Positions 24,495-31,455 of a DNA stretch of 42,189 nucleotides are shown here, piece after piece. The DNA is taken from contig JAZROP010000008.1 of NCBI GenBank assembly GCA_045648785.1, forward strand, positions 1 through 42,189, in the 5' to 3' direction. The notes under the pieces are model-generated. The model worked only from the letters and a program-made list of their open reading frames with translations. It did not search any database and had not been told where the DNA came from. Origin of the DNA: RGIG7450 sp045648785. Lineage in GTDB: Bacteria > Bacillota > Clostridia > RUG12999. The position numbers and the translations under genes were made by a program. Position 1 is the first letter of the stretch, and every line of letters starts with the position of its first letter.

Positions 24495-25514
24495 TTATTT
24501 TGCAAGAAATACCTCGCTTGCATTGTACCAAGTTGGCTCGTTTAAATATACTCCTGTTGAATATTCAAGGGTTATTATTTCAAATTGGTTTGTTATCTTA
24601 AATCCGTATGAATCATAAAAACCCTCCCAATTAACCAAAACTTTACCATTGCTTATTTCTTTAACTGTTCCATACCATTCATAAGAAATTATACTTCCGG
24701 CAACCCTTGCTCCCACATAGAATTTTTTAGAAAGTTCAAGCTCCTTTTGATATGCTTGCCATTGCTTTTCTTTTTCTTTGTTGACATCTTCAATACTGTC
24801 ATACCAACCGACTTTTCGTTGAGCAGACACCTCACTTTTAGGAAATTTTGCCGTTCTTCCATCGAGAGCATACATCGTAACAAACGGCTCATCATACCAT
24901 CCTACTGTTTTCTGTGCGGCAACTTCATTTTGTGGAAAACGTTCACTTCTTCCATCATAAGCGTATAAAGTAACAAACGGAGTTTTATACCAACCAACCG
25001 TCATTTGTGCCTCTGCCTCAGACATTAAAAAAACTTCTTGGCGACCGTCATAGGCATAAAGGGTTATGACAGGTTCTGTGTACCATCCGACCGCTTTATA
25101 TGCATCTACATTGCTTGGTGCAATATTAAGAGTCCTTCCGTCGGGGGCATACATAGTAACAGTACTAGCTTTTTCGTGCCAACCCGAAGATGTGTATTCT
25201 TCTACTAAAAAATCAGGAACACCGATAGTACCACCATTATCGTCATATAATGTAATTTGTAATTCTTTTGGAACTTTGTCAAGTGTGATGTAGCCATCAA
25301 CTAATGCCTGTTGATAAGTTGATGTGTGCGGACGTTGTATGTTTACAAAATTCATATTTTCCCATGATTCCTTATAATCATATACCCACTTATATGTCTT
25401 GGTTTCAAGATTAACCATCATTATTTGTGTATATGTTGCTGCAAATGCAGAACTGCAAGCGGTTAACGTTAAAACGAGTGTTAAAATAAAAGCTATAACT
25501 CTTTTGGTTTTCAA
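24495..25514 (-). CDS. Secreted repeat protein (about 33-residue repeats), 339 aa
   Basis: The signal sequence ends LTLTACSSAFA, giving either a lipobox (LTAC) or a signal-peptidase I site (AFA-A). Residues about 85-245 hold five degenerate tandem units with the pattern VTLYAYDGRxxxF...EvaAQkxVGWY; the two central units are the most alike. The C-terminal about 90 residues (FYVGARVAGSIISYEWYGTV, VLVNWEGFYDS) form a separate beta-rich domain. The start is TTG at 25514 with AGGAGG 8 nt upstream. It follows the Mor-like gene by 12 nt. Function unknown; a surface or adhesion role is inference. Confidence 0.7.
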   Translation of the reverse strand: MKTKRVIAFILTLVLTLTACSSAFAATYTQIMMVNLETKTYKWVYDYKESWENMNFVNIQRPHTSTYQQALVDGYITLDKVPKELQITLYDDNGGTIGVPDFLVEEYTSSGWHEKASTVTMYAPDGRTLNIAPSNVDAYKAVGWYTEPVITLYAYDGRQEVFLMSEAEAQMTVGWYKTPFVTLYAYDGRSERFPQNEVAAQKTVGWYDEPFVTMYALDGRTAKFPKSEVSAQRKVGWYDSIEDVNKEKEKQWQAYQKELELSKKFYVGARVAGSIISYEWYGTVKEISNGKVLVNWEGFYDSYGFKITNQFEIITLEYSTGVYLNEPTWYNASEVFLAK

Positions 25515-25526
25515 TTTAATTTCCTC

Positions 25527-25784
25527 CTATAAATTGTCCTTTAACATTCTTCTTATTGTCTTTTCACTATATCCATATTTTTTGGCAAGTTGTTTAATGT
25601 TTTTTCCGTCATATTCCAAAGGTATGTGTTTTTTTACATATTCAGAATTAAATAATCGTGTAGGAAAAGTTATTTGCATACCCTTATATATTTGATACAT
25701 CTGAATTGCAATATCTACTCCAAAAGCCTCGGATATCTCGTTATAGACAGAATTAAACAAAGGTATATCTTTGTCACCTCCCAT
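25527..25784 (-). CDS. Mor-like transcriptional regulator, 85 aa
   Basis: Resembles the Mor/C activator family of phage Mu: an N-terminal helical dimerisation part (LFNSVYNEISEAFGVDIAIQMY), the linker ITFPTRLF, and a C-terminal helix-turn-helix (YDGKNIKQLAKKYGYSEKTI, RRMLKDN). ATG at 25784 is chosen for AGAGGTG upstream; an alternative ATG at 25859 abuts the previous stop. It may activate the element's own leader-controlled promoters; that is inference. Confidence 0.7.
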   Translation of the reverse strand: MGGDKDIPLFNSVYNEISEAFGVDIAIQMYQIYKGMQITFPTRLFNSEYVKKHIPLEYDGKNIKQLAKKYGYSEKTIRRMLKDNL

Positions 25785-25859
25785 AAATATCACCTCTTGG
25801 CAATATTTTATCATATTAGAATTTGCAGGTAAAATCCCTTTGTCCTTATAAATGTCCAT

Positions 25860-26159
25860 TTATTTAATCTTTCTGTAAATAATAATATTTCGCTCTGCGC
25901 CTGAAATATAAAGGGCTTTTTGATATGGAAAAATGGCTTGTATGTATTCGGCGTGTGTTAAATCCTCTATAAAATTTTCAATATTTATTTCTTCATTAGC
26001 ATCGCATACAATAACAAAGCCGCCCATGTCGGTATCGATGTTTCTGTCTTTGCCATAAAAACAATCTAGAGATGACACATCGCTATATATAGAATCCTTT
26101 ACAATCTCAGGTAAGTGTTTTACTTTGTATAGCTCGTTCTCCGTTCCTAATTTAATCAT
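25860..26159 (-). CDS. Hypothetical protein, 99 aa
   Basis: No family recognised. Acidic and soluble (GFVIVCDANEEINIENFIEDL; ALYISGAERNIIIYRK). The start has AGAGG upstream and overlaps the DUF1643 gene by 8 bp, so it belongs to the recombinase 1 operon. It sits in the place where SCC elements carry small conserved genes of unknown function. Confidence 0.6.
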   Translation of the reverse strand: MIKLGTENELYKVKHLPEIVKDSIYSDVSSLDCFYGKDRNIDTDMGGFVIVCDANEEINIENFIEDLTHAEYIQAIFPYQKALYISGAERNIIIYRKIK

Positions 26160-26682
26160 TACTATATTCCTCTCTCAAATATTCTTCTATATCAAATTTA
26201 ACAAGATTCCAACACTTTACTTTTGGGCATAGAGGATGGTAGAATCTTTTTCCATTACTGTCTGCAATACAAAATAGCTTTTTGTCATACCGTTTAAGTA
26301 TTGTAAAGACTTCTTTTTCTCTTTTTTGCACTTTCACATTTCCTTTATGTCCTGTACCGGCTGCAAAAATTACTATATCAGCACTTTTGGCTGATGTATC
26401 AATTGTTTTTAGATTTTCTTTGTCTGTGTTATCTTCAAATTTAGTATCTAGTGATGAAAAAAGGTTGAGAATATCTACACATCCGTAATCTGTCTCAACC
26501 AAATTTTCTATTACATTATTTGTAGTACGGTCAAAATACAATCCGTTGGCTCTGCCTGCTGAAAGCATTATTATACAAGCTTTCTTTTTGGTTTTGTCCC
26601 ATTCTATATTTAGCAAGTACCTTTTGCTTTTGTCATCGCTATATGACAAACTTGATTTTAAAATATTCTTTTCAACTAGCAT
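26152..26682 (-). CDS. DUF1643-family protein, 176 aa
   Basis: Matches the DUF1643 pattern: RYLLNIEWDKTKKKACIIML, the SAGRANGLYFDRTTNNV block, GCVDILNLFSS, and ADIVIFAAGTGHKGN. Function unknown, but this family is a regular downstream neighbour of ccr recombinases in SCC elements. The ATG at 26682 has AAGGAG upstream and overlaps the recombinase 1 stop by 11 bp, so the two are translationally coupled. Confidence 0.8.
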   Translation of the reverse strand: MLVEKNILKSSLSYSDDKSKRYLLNIEWDKTKKKACIIMLSAGRANGLYFDRTTNNVIENLVETDYGCVDILNLFSSLDTKFEDNTDKENLKTIDTSAKSADIVIFAAGTGHKGNVKVQKREKEVFTILKRYDKKLFCIADSNGKRFYHPLCPKVKCWNLVKFDIEEYLREEYSND

Positions 26683-28246
26683 TTTTTATTCTCCTTCCAA
26701 AGTTATATATTTCATCTCGAGATGCTCTAATCCCAGTATTAAAATCACCATTTACAGATAGACCTGTATTTAATACTATTAAAACCTCATCTCTATAAAC
26801 AACAATCTTAGCAACAACCTTTTTCAGAAAATCTCTGTTCTCGGGATTGGTAGGTTGTCGCAACAGTTGTTTGCATTGATTTAATGTCTTTTCAATATCG
26901 TCGTCTGTAAATTTAATATCTTGAATTTTAGTTCTTGCAGTTAGCTCCGCTTGTAAAGTTTCCTTTTTTGAATTAAGTTCTTCCAAGCGTTTAAATATAT
27001 CATCTACATATACACCTTTTTCAATGGCGGTAGTGATATTTGCCCTAGCTTCATTTACAGATGCCAGTTCTTGAGTTAACTCGGCAATTTCTTCTTGTAA
27101 TATGAGGTATTTTTTCTCGATATATTTATTTATCTTGTGATACATATTTTTAACCTTTGATTTATAGAAGAAATATTCCTTTACCTTTTCAAGAACGAAA
27201 TCCTCTAAATAATATCGATTGATTTCCTTGCTAATACATAGGTCTTTATGTGTAGGACATCGATATGTAACAAGTAGTGATTTATTACGTCCGCTATATC
27301 TTCGGTTGCCATTAAGCCTCCGACCGCAATGACCGCAGAATATTAATCCTGTGAAAATGTATTTGTGTTTTGCAATATAATACCCTGTCAATGATTTATT
27401 CTCTGCAATCCGTTCTTGCACCTTATTAAAGATTTCTGTATCGACAATCTGAGGACAGCCATTTGGAACTCTAATAATCGATTCATCATCCTTGTATAGA
27501 TGTGTATTCCTTTTACCAAAGACATTTTTACTTGAGGATTTGTTAAAAACATATACACCGGAATACTTTTCATTTGTCAATATGCTATATAATGAATTTC
27601 TTTTGAATGTATTTCCACATTTGGTATAGAACCCATTTTGATTCAATTCTGATATAATCTCGTCATATGAGTATCCATGTGCAAATCTGTCAAATATCAG
27701 CCTTACCGCATCAGCCTCTTTTTCATCTATAGATAGTTTTTTATCTTCATTCACGTAATAGCCAAGTGGAGGGGAGCCACCGGTATGTCTGCACTGAAGG
27801 GCGTTTTCTCTTAAACCTTTCATTACTTCTCTTGCGAGGTTTTTTGAATAATACTCATTCATACCTTCAAGCAGAGATTCGAGCATAATTGATTCGGGAG
27901 AATCATCTAAATTTTCAAGTACACTAAAAACCCTTACGCCATTAAGTTTTAAAGTTCTTTTATACATTGCAGAATCATATCGGTTTCTTGCGAATCGGTC
28001 GAGCTTGTGAACTATTATACCGTCAAAATTGTGTTTTTTGCTATCCTCAATCATACGTTGAAATGACGGTCTTTTATCATTTGTAGCAGATTTTGCCTCA
28101 TCTACATATGTATCAATGATTATCATGCGGTTTTGTTCACAGTATTTTTTCATTGCCCGTATTTGAGCATCAATACTTTCAGACCTTTGAAGGTCAGATG
28201 AAAACCTTGCATATAACACAACCCTTAACCCTTGAGTTTTGTTCAT
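26672..28246 (-). CDS. Large serine recombinase 1 (Ccr-like), 524 aa
   Basis: Catalytic N-domain with Ser16 in YARFSSDLQ and HKLDRFARNRYD; Recombinase domain (GGSPPLGYYVNEDKKLSI); zinc-ribbon CGHCGRRLNGNRR with a later CPTHKDLC; long coiled coil (about 375-450) and a C-terminal tail. It heads an operon with DUF1643, the 99-aa gene, the Mor-like gene and the secreted protein. AAAGGAAAG precedes the ATG. A promoter and a leader hairpin lie directly upstream. Confidence 0.92.
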   Translation of the reverse strand: MNKTQGLRVVLYARFSSDLQRSESIDAQIRAMKKYCEQNRMIIIDTYVDEAKSATNDKRPSFQRMIEDSKKHNFDGIIVHKLDRFARNRYDSAMYKRTLKLNGVRVFSVLENLDDSPESIMLESLLEGMNEYYSKNLAREVMKGLRENALQCRHTGGSPPLGYYVNEDKKLSIDEKEADAVRLIFDRFAHGYSYDEIISELNQNGFYTKCGNTFKRNSLYSILTNEKYSGVYVFNKSSSKNVFGKRNTHLYKDDESIIRVPNGCPQIVDTEIFNKVQERIAENKSLTGYYIAKHKYIFTGLIFCGHCGRRLNGNRRYSGRNKSLLVTYRCPTHKDLCISKEINRYYLEDFVLEKVKEYFFYKSKVKNMYHKINKYIEKKYLILQEEIAELTQELASVNEARANITTAIEKGVYVDDIFKRLEELNSKKETLQAELTARTKIQDIKFTDDDIEKTLNQCKQLLRQPTNPENRDFLKKVVAKIVVYRDEVLIVLNTGLSVNGDFNTGIRASRDEIYNFGRRIKNAS

Positions 28247-28273
28247 TTTTTCTTTCCTTTCATTAAAAAATTA

Positions 28274-28307
28274 AAAGCCAATAGGTATCCGTTAACCTAT
28301 TGGCTTT
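28274..28307 (-). promoter_or_regulatory. Leader hairpin and U-run (attenuator-like) before recombinase 1
   Basis: A 13-bp perfect stem, 28274-28286 with 28295-28307, around an 8-nt loop, followed on the minus strand by TTAATTTTTTAATG. It lies between the promoter at 28325-28353 and the recombinase start at 28246, so transcripts must pass it. It could also end the transcript of the 274-aa gene. Confidence 0.75.
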
Positions 28308-28324
28308 CAAAAATATGATATATA

Positions 28325-28353
28325 ATTATAATTAAACTTACAACATATTGCAA
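28325..28353 (-). promoter_or_regulatory. Promoter of recombinase 1
   Basis: On the minus strand: TTGCAA (28348-28353), 17-nt spacer, TATAAT (28325-28330). Transcription would start about 10 nt before the leader hairpin. Confidence 0.75.
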
Positions 28354-28355
28354 AA

Positions 28356-28432
28356 TGTTTTGAAAATGCAAGGTGTATGAAAAGCTCAAACATAAGATAG
28401 TATCTGTTGTTTTGAGAAATGTGCAAGGTATG
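28356..28432 (-). repeat. Direct repeat pair abutting the recombinase 1 promoter
   Basis: 28356-28379 and 28408-28432 share the pattern TGTTTTGA(G)AAATG..CAAGGT..ATG (plus-strand reading) with small gaps, about 52 bp apart. The nearer copy ends 3 bp from the -35. Candidate operator or recombinase-binding sites. Confidence 0.5.
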
Positions 28433-28462
28433 CCGTAGTAAAAAACTTAATATCTAATTATA

Positions 28463-29287
28463 TTAAGTTTTCCATTTATAGTTGCTTTTTAACTCGGTAA
28501 GTTCAGATTCCACTTTTACATGGTTGTTCATAATAATAACGGCAAGTGCAATTTCATATGCTTTGTCATACCATTCTTCCAACTCTGAAGTATTTAGTTT
28601 AGTAATATATTCCTGTGCTTTTGCGCCTTCTTTATTATTGTGGCGAATATGAAAATTATTAAATACAAAGCCTGCATCAGATTCTAATTGTTTATATCCT
28701 GCCTTCTGCAGAACTCTACTTTTTAAGATTGGCTCTATATATAAGCCAATCGAAGTTAAAATTTTCTTTTTCTTATCTAAGTTGCCTTTTAAACTATGAT
28801 GATTATATTCAAGGATGTCAAAAGACACGTTTGTATCTTCGGTAATTTCTGAAGCAAGTGTTGCTGTTTTATTGTTCTCAATTATAATCATTTTATCTTC
28901 GGTACTTGAGATGTTAACTAATTTATGGTTTGTTCTTTCAAGGATAACATCTATGTTTCCAAAAATAGCTGCTACATAATTTTTTAAATAAACATTCTCA
29001 GATAATTTCCCTTTTGGTAATATTGCAATAAGAAACTCACAAAAAACAAATAAGTCATTCAATTCGTTGGTGGGTATATTTAACTCAAAATCATCAATGA
29101 AATCATCTAACGATACGTAAGTGCCTCGAAATTTTAAACTGCGAAAGTAATATTTATCAATAAAACTTTTTAATGTCATATTAAAGCGTGGCATTTTTTC
29201 ATCTTCGAATAAAGCCAATAATGTTTCATATTCTTTAATAATATTAAAATTCATCTCACCAATTATGTCATAAAAATTTTTTCTCAT
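28463..29287 (-). CDS. Hypothetical protein at the ssrA-proximal end of the element, 274 aa
   Basis: No family recognised. Mostly helical and soluble; landmarks YVSLDDFIDDFELNIP, FVFCEFLIAILPKG, LEYNHHSLKGN, GFVFNNFHIRHNNKEG. AAGGA lies upstream of the ATG, and a promoter (TTGAAA-18-TATAAT) precedes it. As the first gene inside the attachment site with its own promoter, it is a candidate cargo or defence-related gene. About 150 nt downstream hold the repeats and the recombinase promoter. Confidence 0.65.
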   Translation of the reverse strand: MRKNFYDIIGEMNFNIIKEYETLLALFEDEKMPRFNMTLKSFIDKYYFRSLKFRGTYVSLDDFIDDFELNIPTNELNDLFVFCEFLIAILPKGKLSENVYLKNYVAAIFGNIDVILERTNHKLVNISSTEDKMIIIENNKTATLASEITEDTNVSFDILEYNHHSLKGNLDKKKKILTSIGLYIEPILKSRVLQKAGYKQLESDAGFVFNNFHIRHNNKEGAKAQEYITKLNTSELEEWYDKAYEIALAVIIMNNHVKVESELTELKSNYKWKT

Positions 29288-29323
29288 TTTTCTTATATCC
29301 TTGCTTAAAATTTGGTTTATTTA

Positions 29324-29353
29324 ATTATATCACACTTGCCTTATATATTTCAA
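29324..29353 (-). promoter_or_regulatory. Promoter of the 274-aa gene
   Basis: On the minus strand: TTGAAA (29348-29353), 18-nt spacer, TATAAT (29324-29329). Confidence 0.7.
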
Positions 29354-29370
29354 CAAGAAAACAAAAAAAT

Positions 29371-29398
29371 CACACCCAATATAAATGGGTGTGAAAGT
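29371..29398 (-). terminator. Element-supplied ssrA terminator
   Basis: Directly downstream of the tmRNA 3' end on the element side, the minus strand reads TTTCACACCCATTTATATTG, then GGTGTGATTTTTTTG: a 9-bp stem (TCACACCCA/TGGGTGTGA) and a T7 run. It replaces the displaced terminator at 17680-17716. Confidence 0.85.
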
Positions 29399-29413
29399 CG
29401 TTGGTGGAGATGA
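29398..29413. repeat. Attachment site, ssrA-proximal copy
   Basis: TCGTTGGTGGAGATGA, identical to 17712-17727, overlapping the 3' terminal 12 nt of ssrA. The tmRNA remains intact after integration. Confidence 0.85.
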
Positions 29414-29750
29414 GGGGAGTCGAACCCCTGTCCGAAAACAAATTCATACATGCTTCTCCGAGTGCAGTTTGTTTTTAAGATTCCCTTCCGCAGCGGTACA
29501 CAAACAAACCTCCGCGGTCGGTAGCTTCATTAATCGTGACAGTCTCAAAGCTTTGACTGTTCATGTTCACCACTAAATCGACACCCTTAGAATCGTCGTG
29601 GTCCCCGATTTAAGGATGGCTGCACTAATTAGGCAGCGTAAGCTAAATTATCGTTAGCGTTTAAAATTTAATTTGGGACTTTTAAAGTTGCTTCCCGACA
29701 ACTACTCGCTGCACATACTTCATTATCCCCGTCGAAACCGGTGCATCCCC
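29402..29750 (-). ncRNA. ssrA: tmRNA
   Basis: 349 nt. The 5' end GGGGATG pairs with CATCTCC before the 3' ACCA; the T-arm GGGTTCGACTCCC and the 5' consensus GCACCGGTTTCGACGGGG are present. The tag reading frame is AAC GCT AAC GAT AAT TTA GCT TAC GCT GCC TAA, giving a peptide ending ANDNLAYAA. It starts 5 nt after the smpB stop, so the two are linked. Its 3' end is the attachment site of the adjoining element. Confidence 0.97.
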
Positions 29751-29755
29751 ATATG

Positions 29756-30211
29756 TTAAAACCGGTCTTTGATGGCACGGTCTATATCGCGTTTTGCGTC
29801 GCGCTCTGCTGCGGCCTCGCGTTTATCATGAAGATTTTTACCTTTAGCAAGAGCAATTTCCATCTTTATTTTGCTGCCCTTGAAATACACAGAAAGCGGA
29901 ACAATTGAATACCCTTTTTGCATAACCTGTGCTAAAAGTTTTCTGATTTCCTGTTTATGAAGAAGAAGCTTGCGCACTCTGAGCGGGTCACGATTAAAGA
30001 TGTTTCCCTGTTCGTAAGGGCTGATATGCATCCCCTTAATAAAAGCTTCATAGTTTTCAATGGAAATCCAACTGTCCTTTAAATTCACAGCTCCTTTTCG
30101 AAGTGATTTAACCTCTGTGCCGACCAGTTCAATGCCGGCTTCATATTTATCTTCAATAAAATACAGGTGATATGCCTGCTTATTTTTAGCAATTATCTTG
30201 ATATCCGACAC
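29756..30211 (-). CDS. smpB: SsrA-binding protein SmpB
   Basis: Partner of tmRNA in rescuing stalled ribosomes. Landmarks: KNKQAYHLYFIEDKYEAGIE, LVGTEVKSLRKGAVNLKDSW, HKQEIRKLL, LAKGKNLHDKRE, and the basic C-terminal tail. The start is GTG at 30211 with AAAGGAA upstream, giving 151 aa, normal for the family; the longer frame runs into the promoter. Confidence 0.96.
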   Translation of the reverse strand: MSDIKIIAKNKQAYHLYFIEDKYEAGIELVGTEVKSLRKGAVNLKDSWISIENYEAFIKGMHISPYEQGNIFNRDPLRVRKLLLHKQEIRKLLAQVMQKGYSIVPLSVYFKGSKIKMEIALAKGKNLHDKREAAAERDAKRDIDRAIKDRF

Positions 30212-30245
30212 ATTAACTGTTCCTTTCCTTCTATCTGCAAATATC

Positions 30246-30274
30246 AGTATATCATAAGACAAAAAATTTTTCAA
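30246..30274 (-). promoter_or_regulatory. Promoter of smpB (and probably ssrA)
   Basis: On the minus strand: TTGAAA (30269-30274), 17-nt spacer, TATACT (30246-30251), 35 nt upstream of the smpB start. Confidence 0.75.
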
Positions 30275-30367
30275 TAGCAATTGTGTGACAAATATGTTAA
30301 TTTTTCTATTGTGTTTTATTTTATTTTGTGATAAAATTAATTAAAAGATTTATTTTGGAGGTACAAA

Positions 30368-30859
30368 ATGAAAAAAATTTTTTTATTTTTACTCGCAATT
30401 ACAGTTGTTTTAAGTTCATTTTGCATGGTAGCGTCTGCAGGTGATTTTTATCTAATGCTTGCACAGGTAGATAATAACAAATTGTTTGTCAATGCCGGCA
30501 GTGTTGATTTTGATGCAGAAAATCCTGCTGTTGTTCCTGTGAAGGACGAAAACGGCAATGTATATGTCCCCCTTCGTATGGTTGTTGGTGCAGCCGGCGG
30601 ATGGATTGATTGGGAAGCCGAAACAGATAAAGTGGTTATACTTTACAATGGCAAGAGCATTTCATTCGTAATGGGCAGTACTGAAGTGTTGGTCGGTGAA
30701 GAAAAGGTTGAAATTTCTCTGGCTCCATATACTATTCATGACAGAACTGTTGTTCCGCTTGACTTTTTCTCAAAATGCATGAAAGGTAGTGCAGAATTTG
30801 ATAAGGATACAAATACTGCTATGCTTGCTTTTGAAACTACCGTTTATGCCGCAGGTTAA
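30368..30859 (+). CDS. Secreted copper-amine-oxidase N-terminal-like (stalk domain) protein, 163 aa
   Basis: Signal peptide (residues 1-24, ending ASA), then one stalk domain: VYVPLRMVVGAAGGWIDWEAE, KVVILYNGKSISFVMGS, HDRTVVPLDFFSKCM. These domains occur on clostridial cell-surface proteins; no enzymatic domain is attached. GGAGG lies 6 nt upstream of the ATG. Divergent from smpB; a weak promoter (TTGTGT-17-TAAAAT) lies in the shared gap. Confidence 0.8.
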   Translation: MKKIFLFLLAITVVLSSFCMVASAGDFYLMLAQVDNNKLFVNAGSVDFDAENPAVVPVKDENGNVYVPLRMVVGAAGGWIDWEAETDKVVILYNGKSISFVMGSTEVLVGEEKVEISLAPYTIHDRTVVPLDFFSKCMKGSAEFDKDTNTAMLAFETTVYAAG

Positions 30860-30872
30860 TTAAAAATTTCTC

Positions 30873-30902
30873 AGCAGTGCAGTTTTTCTGCACTGCTTTT
30901 TT
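30873..30902 (+). terminator. Terminator after the stalk-domain gene
   Basis: A 10-bp perfect stem (agcagtgcag / ctgcactgct) with loop ttttt, then tttttt. Confidence 0.92.
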
Positions 30903-30920
30903 AAATATTAAAAAAATGTA

Positions 30921-30949
30921 TTGACAAATTCCATTCTATGAGGTATAAT
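30921..30949 (+). promoter_or_regulatory. Promoter of tRNA-Pro
   Basis: TTGACA (30921-30926), 17-nt spacer, TATAAT (30944-30949): perfect consensus. Confidence 0.9.
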
Positions 30950-30972
30950 ATCTTATTGTGACAAACGATTAT

Positions 30973-31049
30973 CGGGGTTTGGCGCAGTTTGGTAGCGCGC
31001 ATGGTTTGGGACCATGAGGCCGCGGGTTCGAATCCCTCAACCCCGACCA
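30973..31049 (+). tRNA. tRNA-Pro (TGG)
   Basis: Acceptor CGGGGTT/AACCCCG, anticodon stem ATGGT/ACCAT with loop TTTGGGA (anticodon TGG), T arm GGTTCGAATCC, encoded CCA. Confidence 0.96.
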
Positions 31050-31058
31050 TTTTTTCTA

Positions 31059-31087
31059 TTGACAATTTTATTGTGTTGTGATAGAAT
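31059..31087 (+). promoter_or_regulatory. Promoter of tRNA-Ser
   Basis: TTGACA (31059-31064), 17-nt spacer, TAGAAT (31082-31087), just after tRNA-Pro. Confidence 0.8.
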
Positions 31088-31098
31088 ACTAAAAGCAC

Positions 31099-31185
31099 GG
31101 AGAGATGTCCGAGTGGTTTAAGGAGCTAGTCTTGAAAACTAGTGACTCGAAAGAGCCCAGAGTTCGAATCTCTGTCTCTCCGCCA
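31099..31185 (+). tRNA. tRNA-Ser (TGA)
   Basis: Acceptor GGAGAGA/TCTCTCC, anticodon stem CTAGT/ACTAG with loop CTTGAAA (anticodon TGA), a long variable arm typical of serine tRNA, T arm AGTTCGAATCT, encoded CCA. 87 nt. Confidence 0.96.
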
Positions 31186-31192
31186 TCACTAT

Positions 31193-31228
31193 AAAGGAGA
31201 TATGGGTTTAACCATATCTCCTTTTTTC
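31193..31228 (+). terminator. Terminator of the tRNA-Pro/tRNA-Ser unit
   Basis: ggagatatgg (31196-31205) pairs with ccatatctcc (31212-31221), followed by tttttt. The rest of the gap to 31455 holds nothing I recognise. Confidence 0.92.
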
Positions 31229-31455
31229 GCTACATCAAACTGCGTTTTGATGTAACACGAAAAAATGCAATTCTTCTTGTGAAAACAGTAACTTTGCTAA
31301 ACCATATTTTTACAATATGGGCAATGTGAGAGAGCTGAATGCTGTAATTTCAAATATTCCTATAAGTTTTTCAACCTCAAATGAATAACCCCTCTTGCCT
31401 TTACGATTAAAATATGATAGAATATAGTTAAGATTATTTCACGAGGTTGTGTTTT

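Larger units (their letters stand above)
17712..29413. mobile_element. SCC-like integrated element at ssrA, with two serine recombinases and a DUF927 helicase
   Basis: Bounded by a 16-bp direct repeat, one copy being the 3' end of ssrA. Every gene inside lies on the minus strand. The mobility genes are two large serine recombinases (26672-28246 and 20008-21531), a DUF927 helicase-like ATPase (22176-23948) and a DUF1643 protein. This is the same combination as ccrA/ccrB, cch and the DUF1643 gene in staphylococcal cassette chromosomes. It differs in target (ssrA, not rlmH) and in having the recombinases separated by the helicase module. A Pycsar operon is cargo. No transfer genes are seen. Confidence 0.75.

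Noticed and set aside
24850..25200. Repeated DNA in the secreted protein considered as a CRISPR-like array
   Set aside because: The units lie in frame within one ORF with no constant repeat and unique spacer structure; they are protein repeats.
29385..29576. 63-aa plus-strand ORF (GGDEGSRTPVRKQ)
   Set aside because: It is the antisense of the tmRNA 3' end, another well-known false protein.
30901..31098. 65-aa minus-strand ORF over tRNA-Pro with a VGVEGFEP segment
   Set aside because: It is the antisense of the tRNA gene; this peptide is a known spurious annotation over tRNAs.
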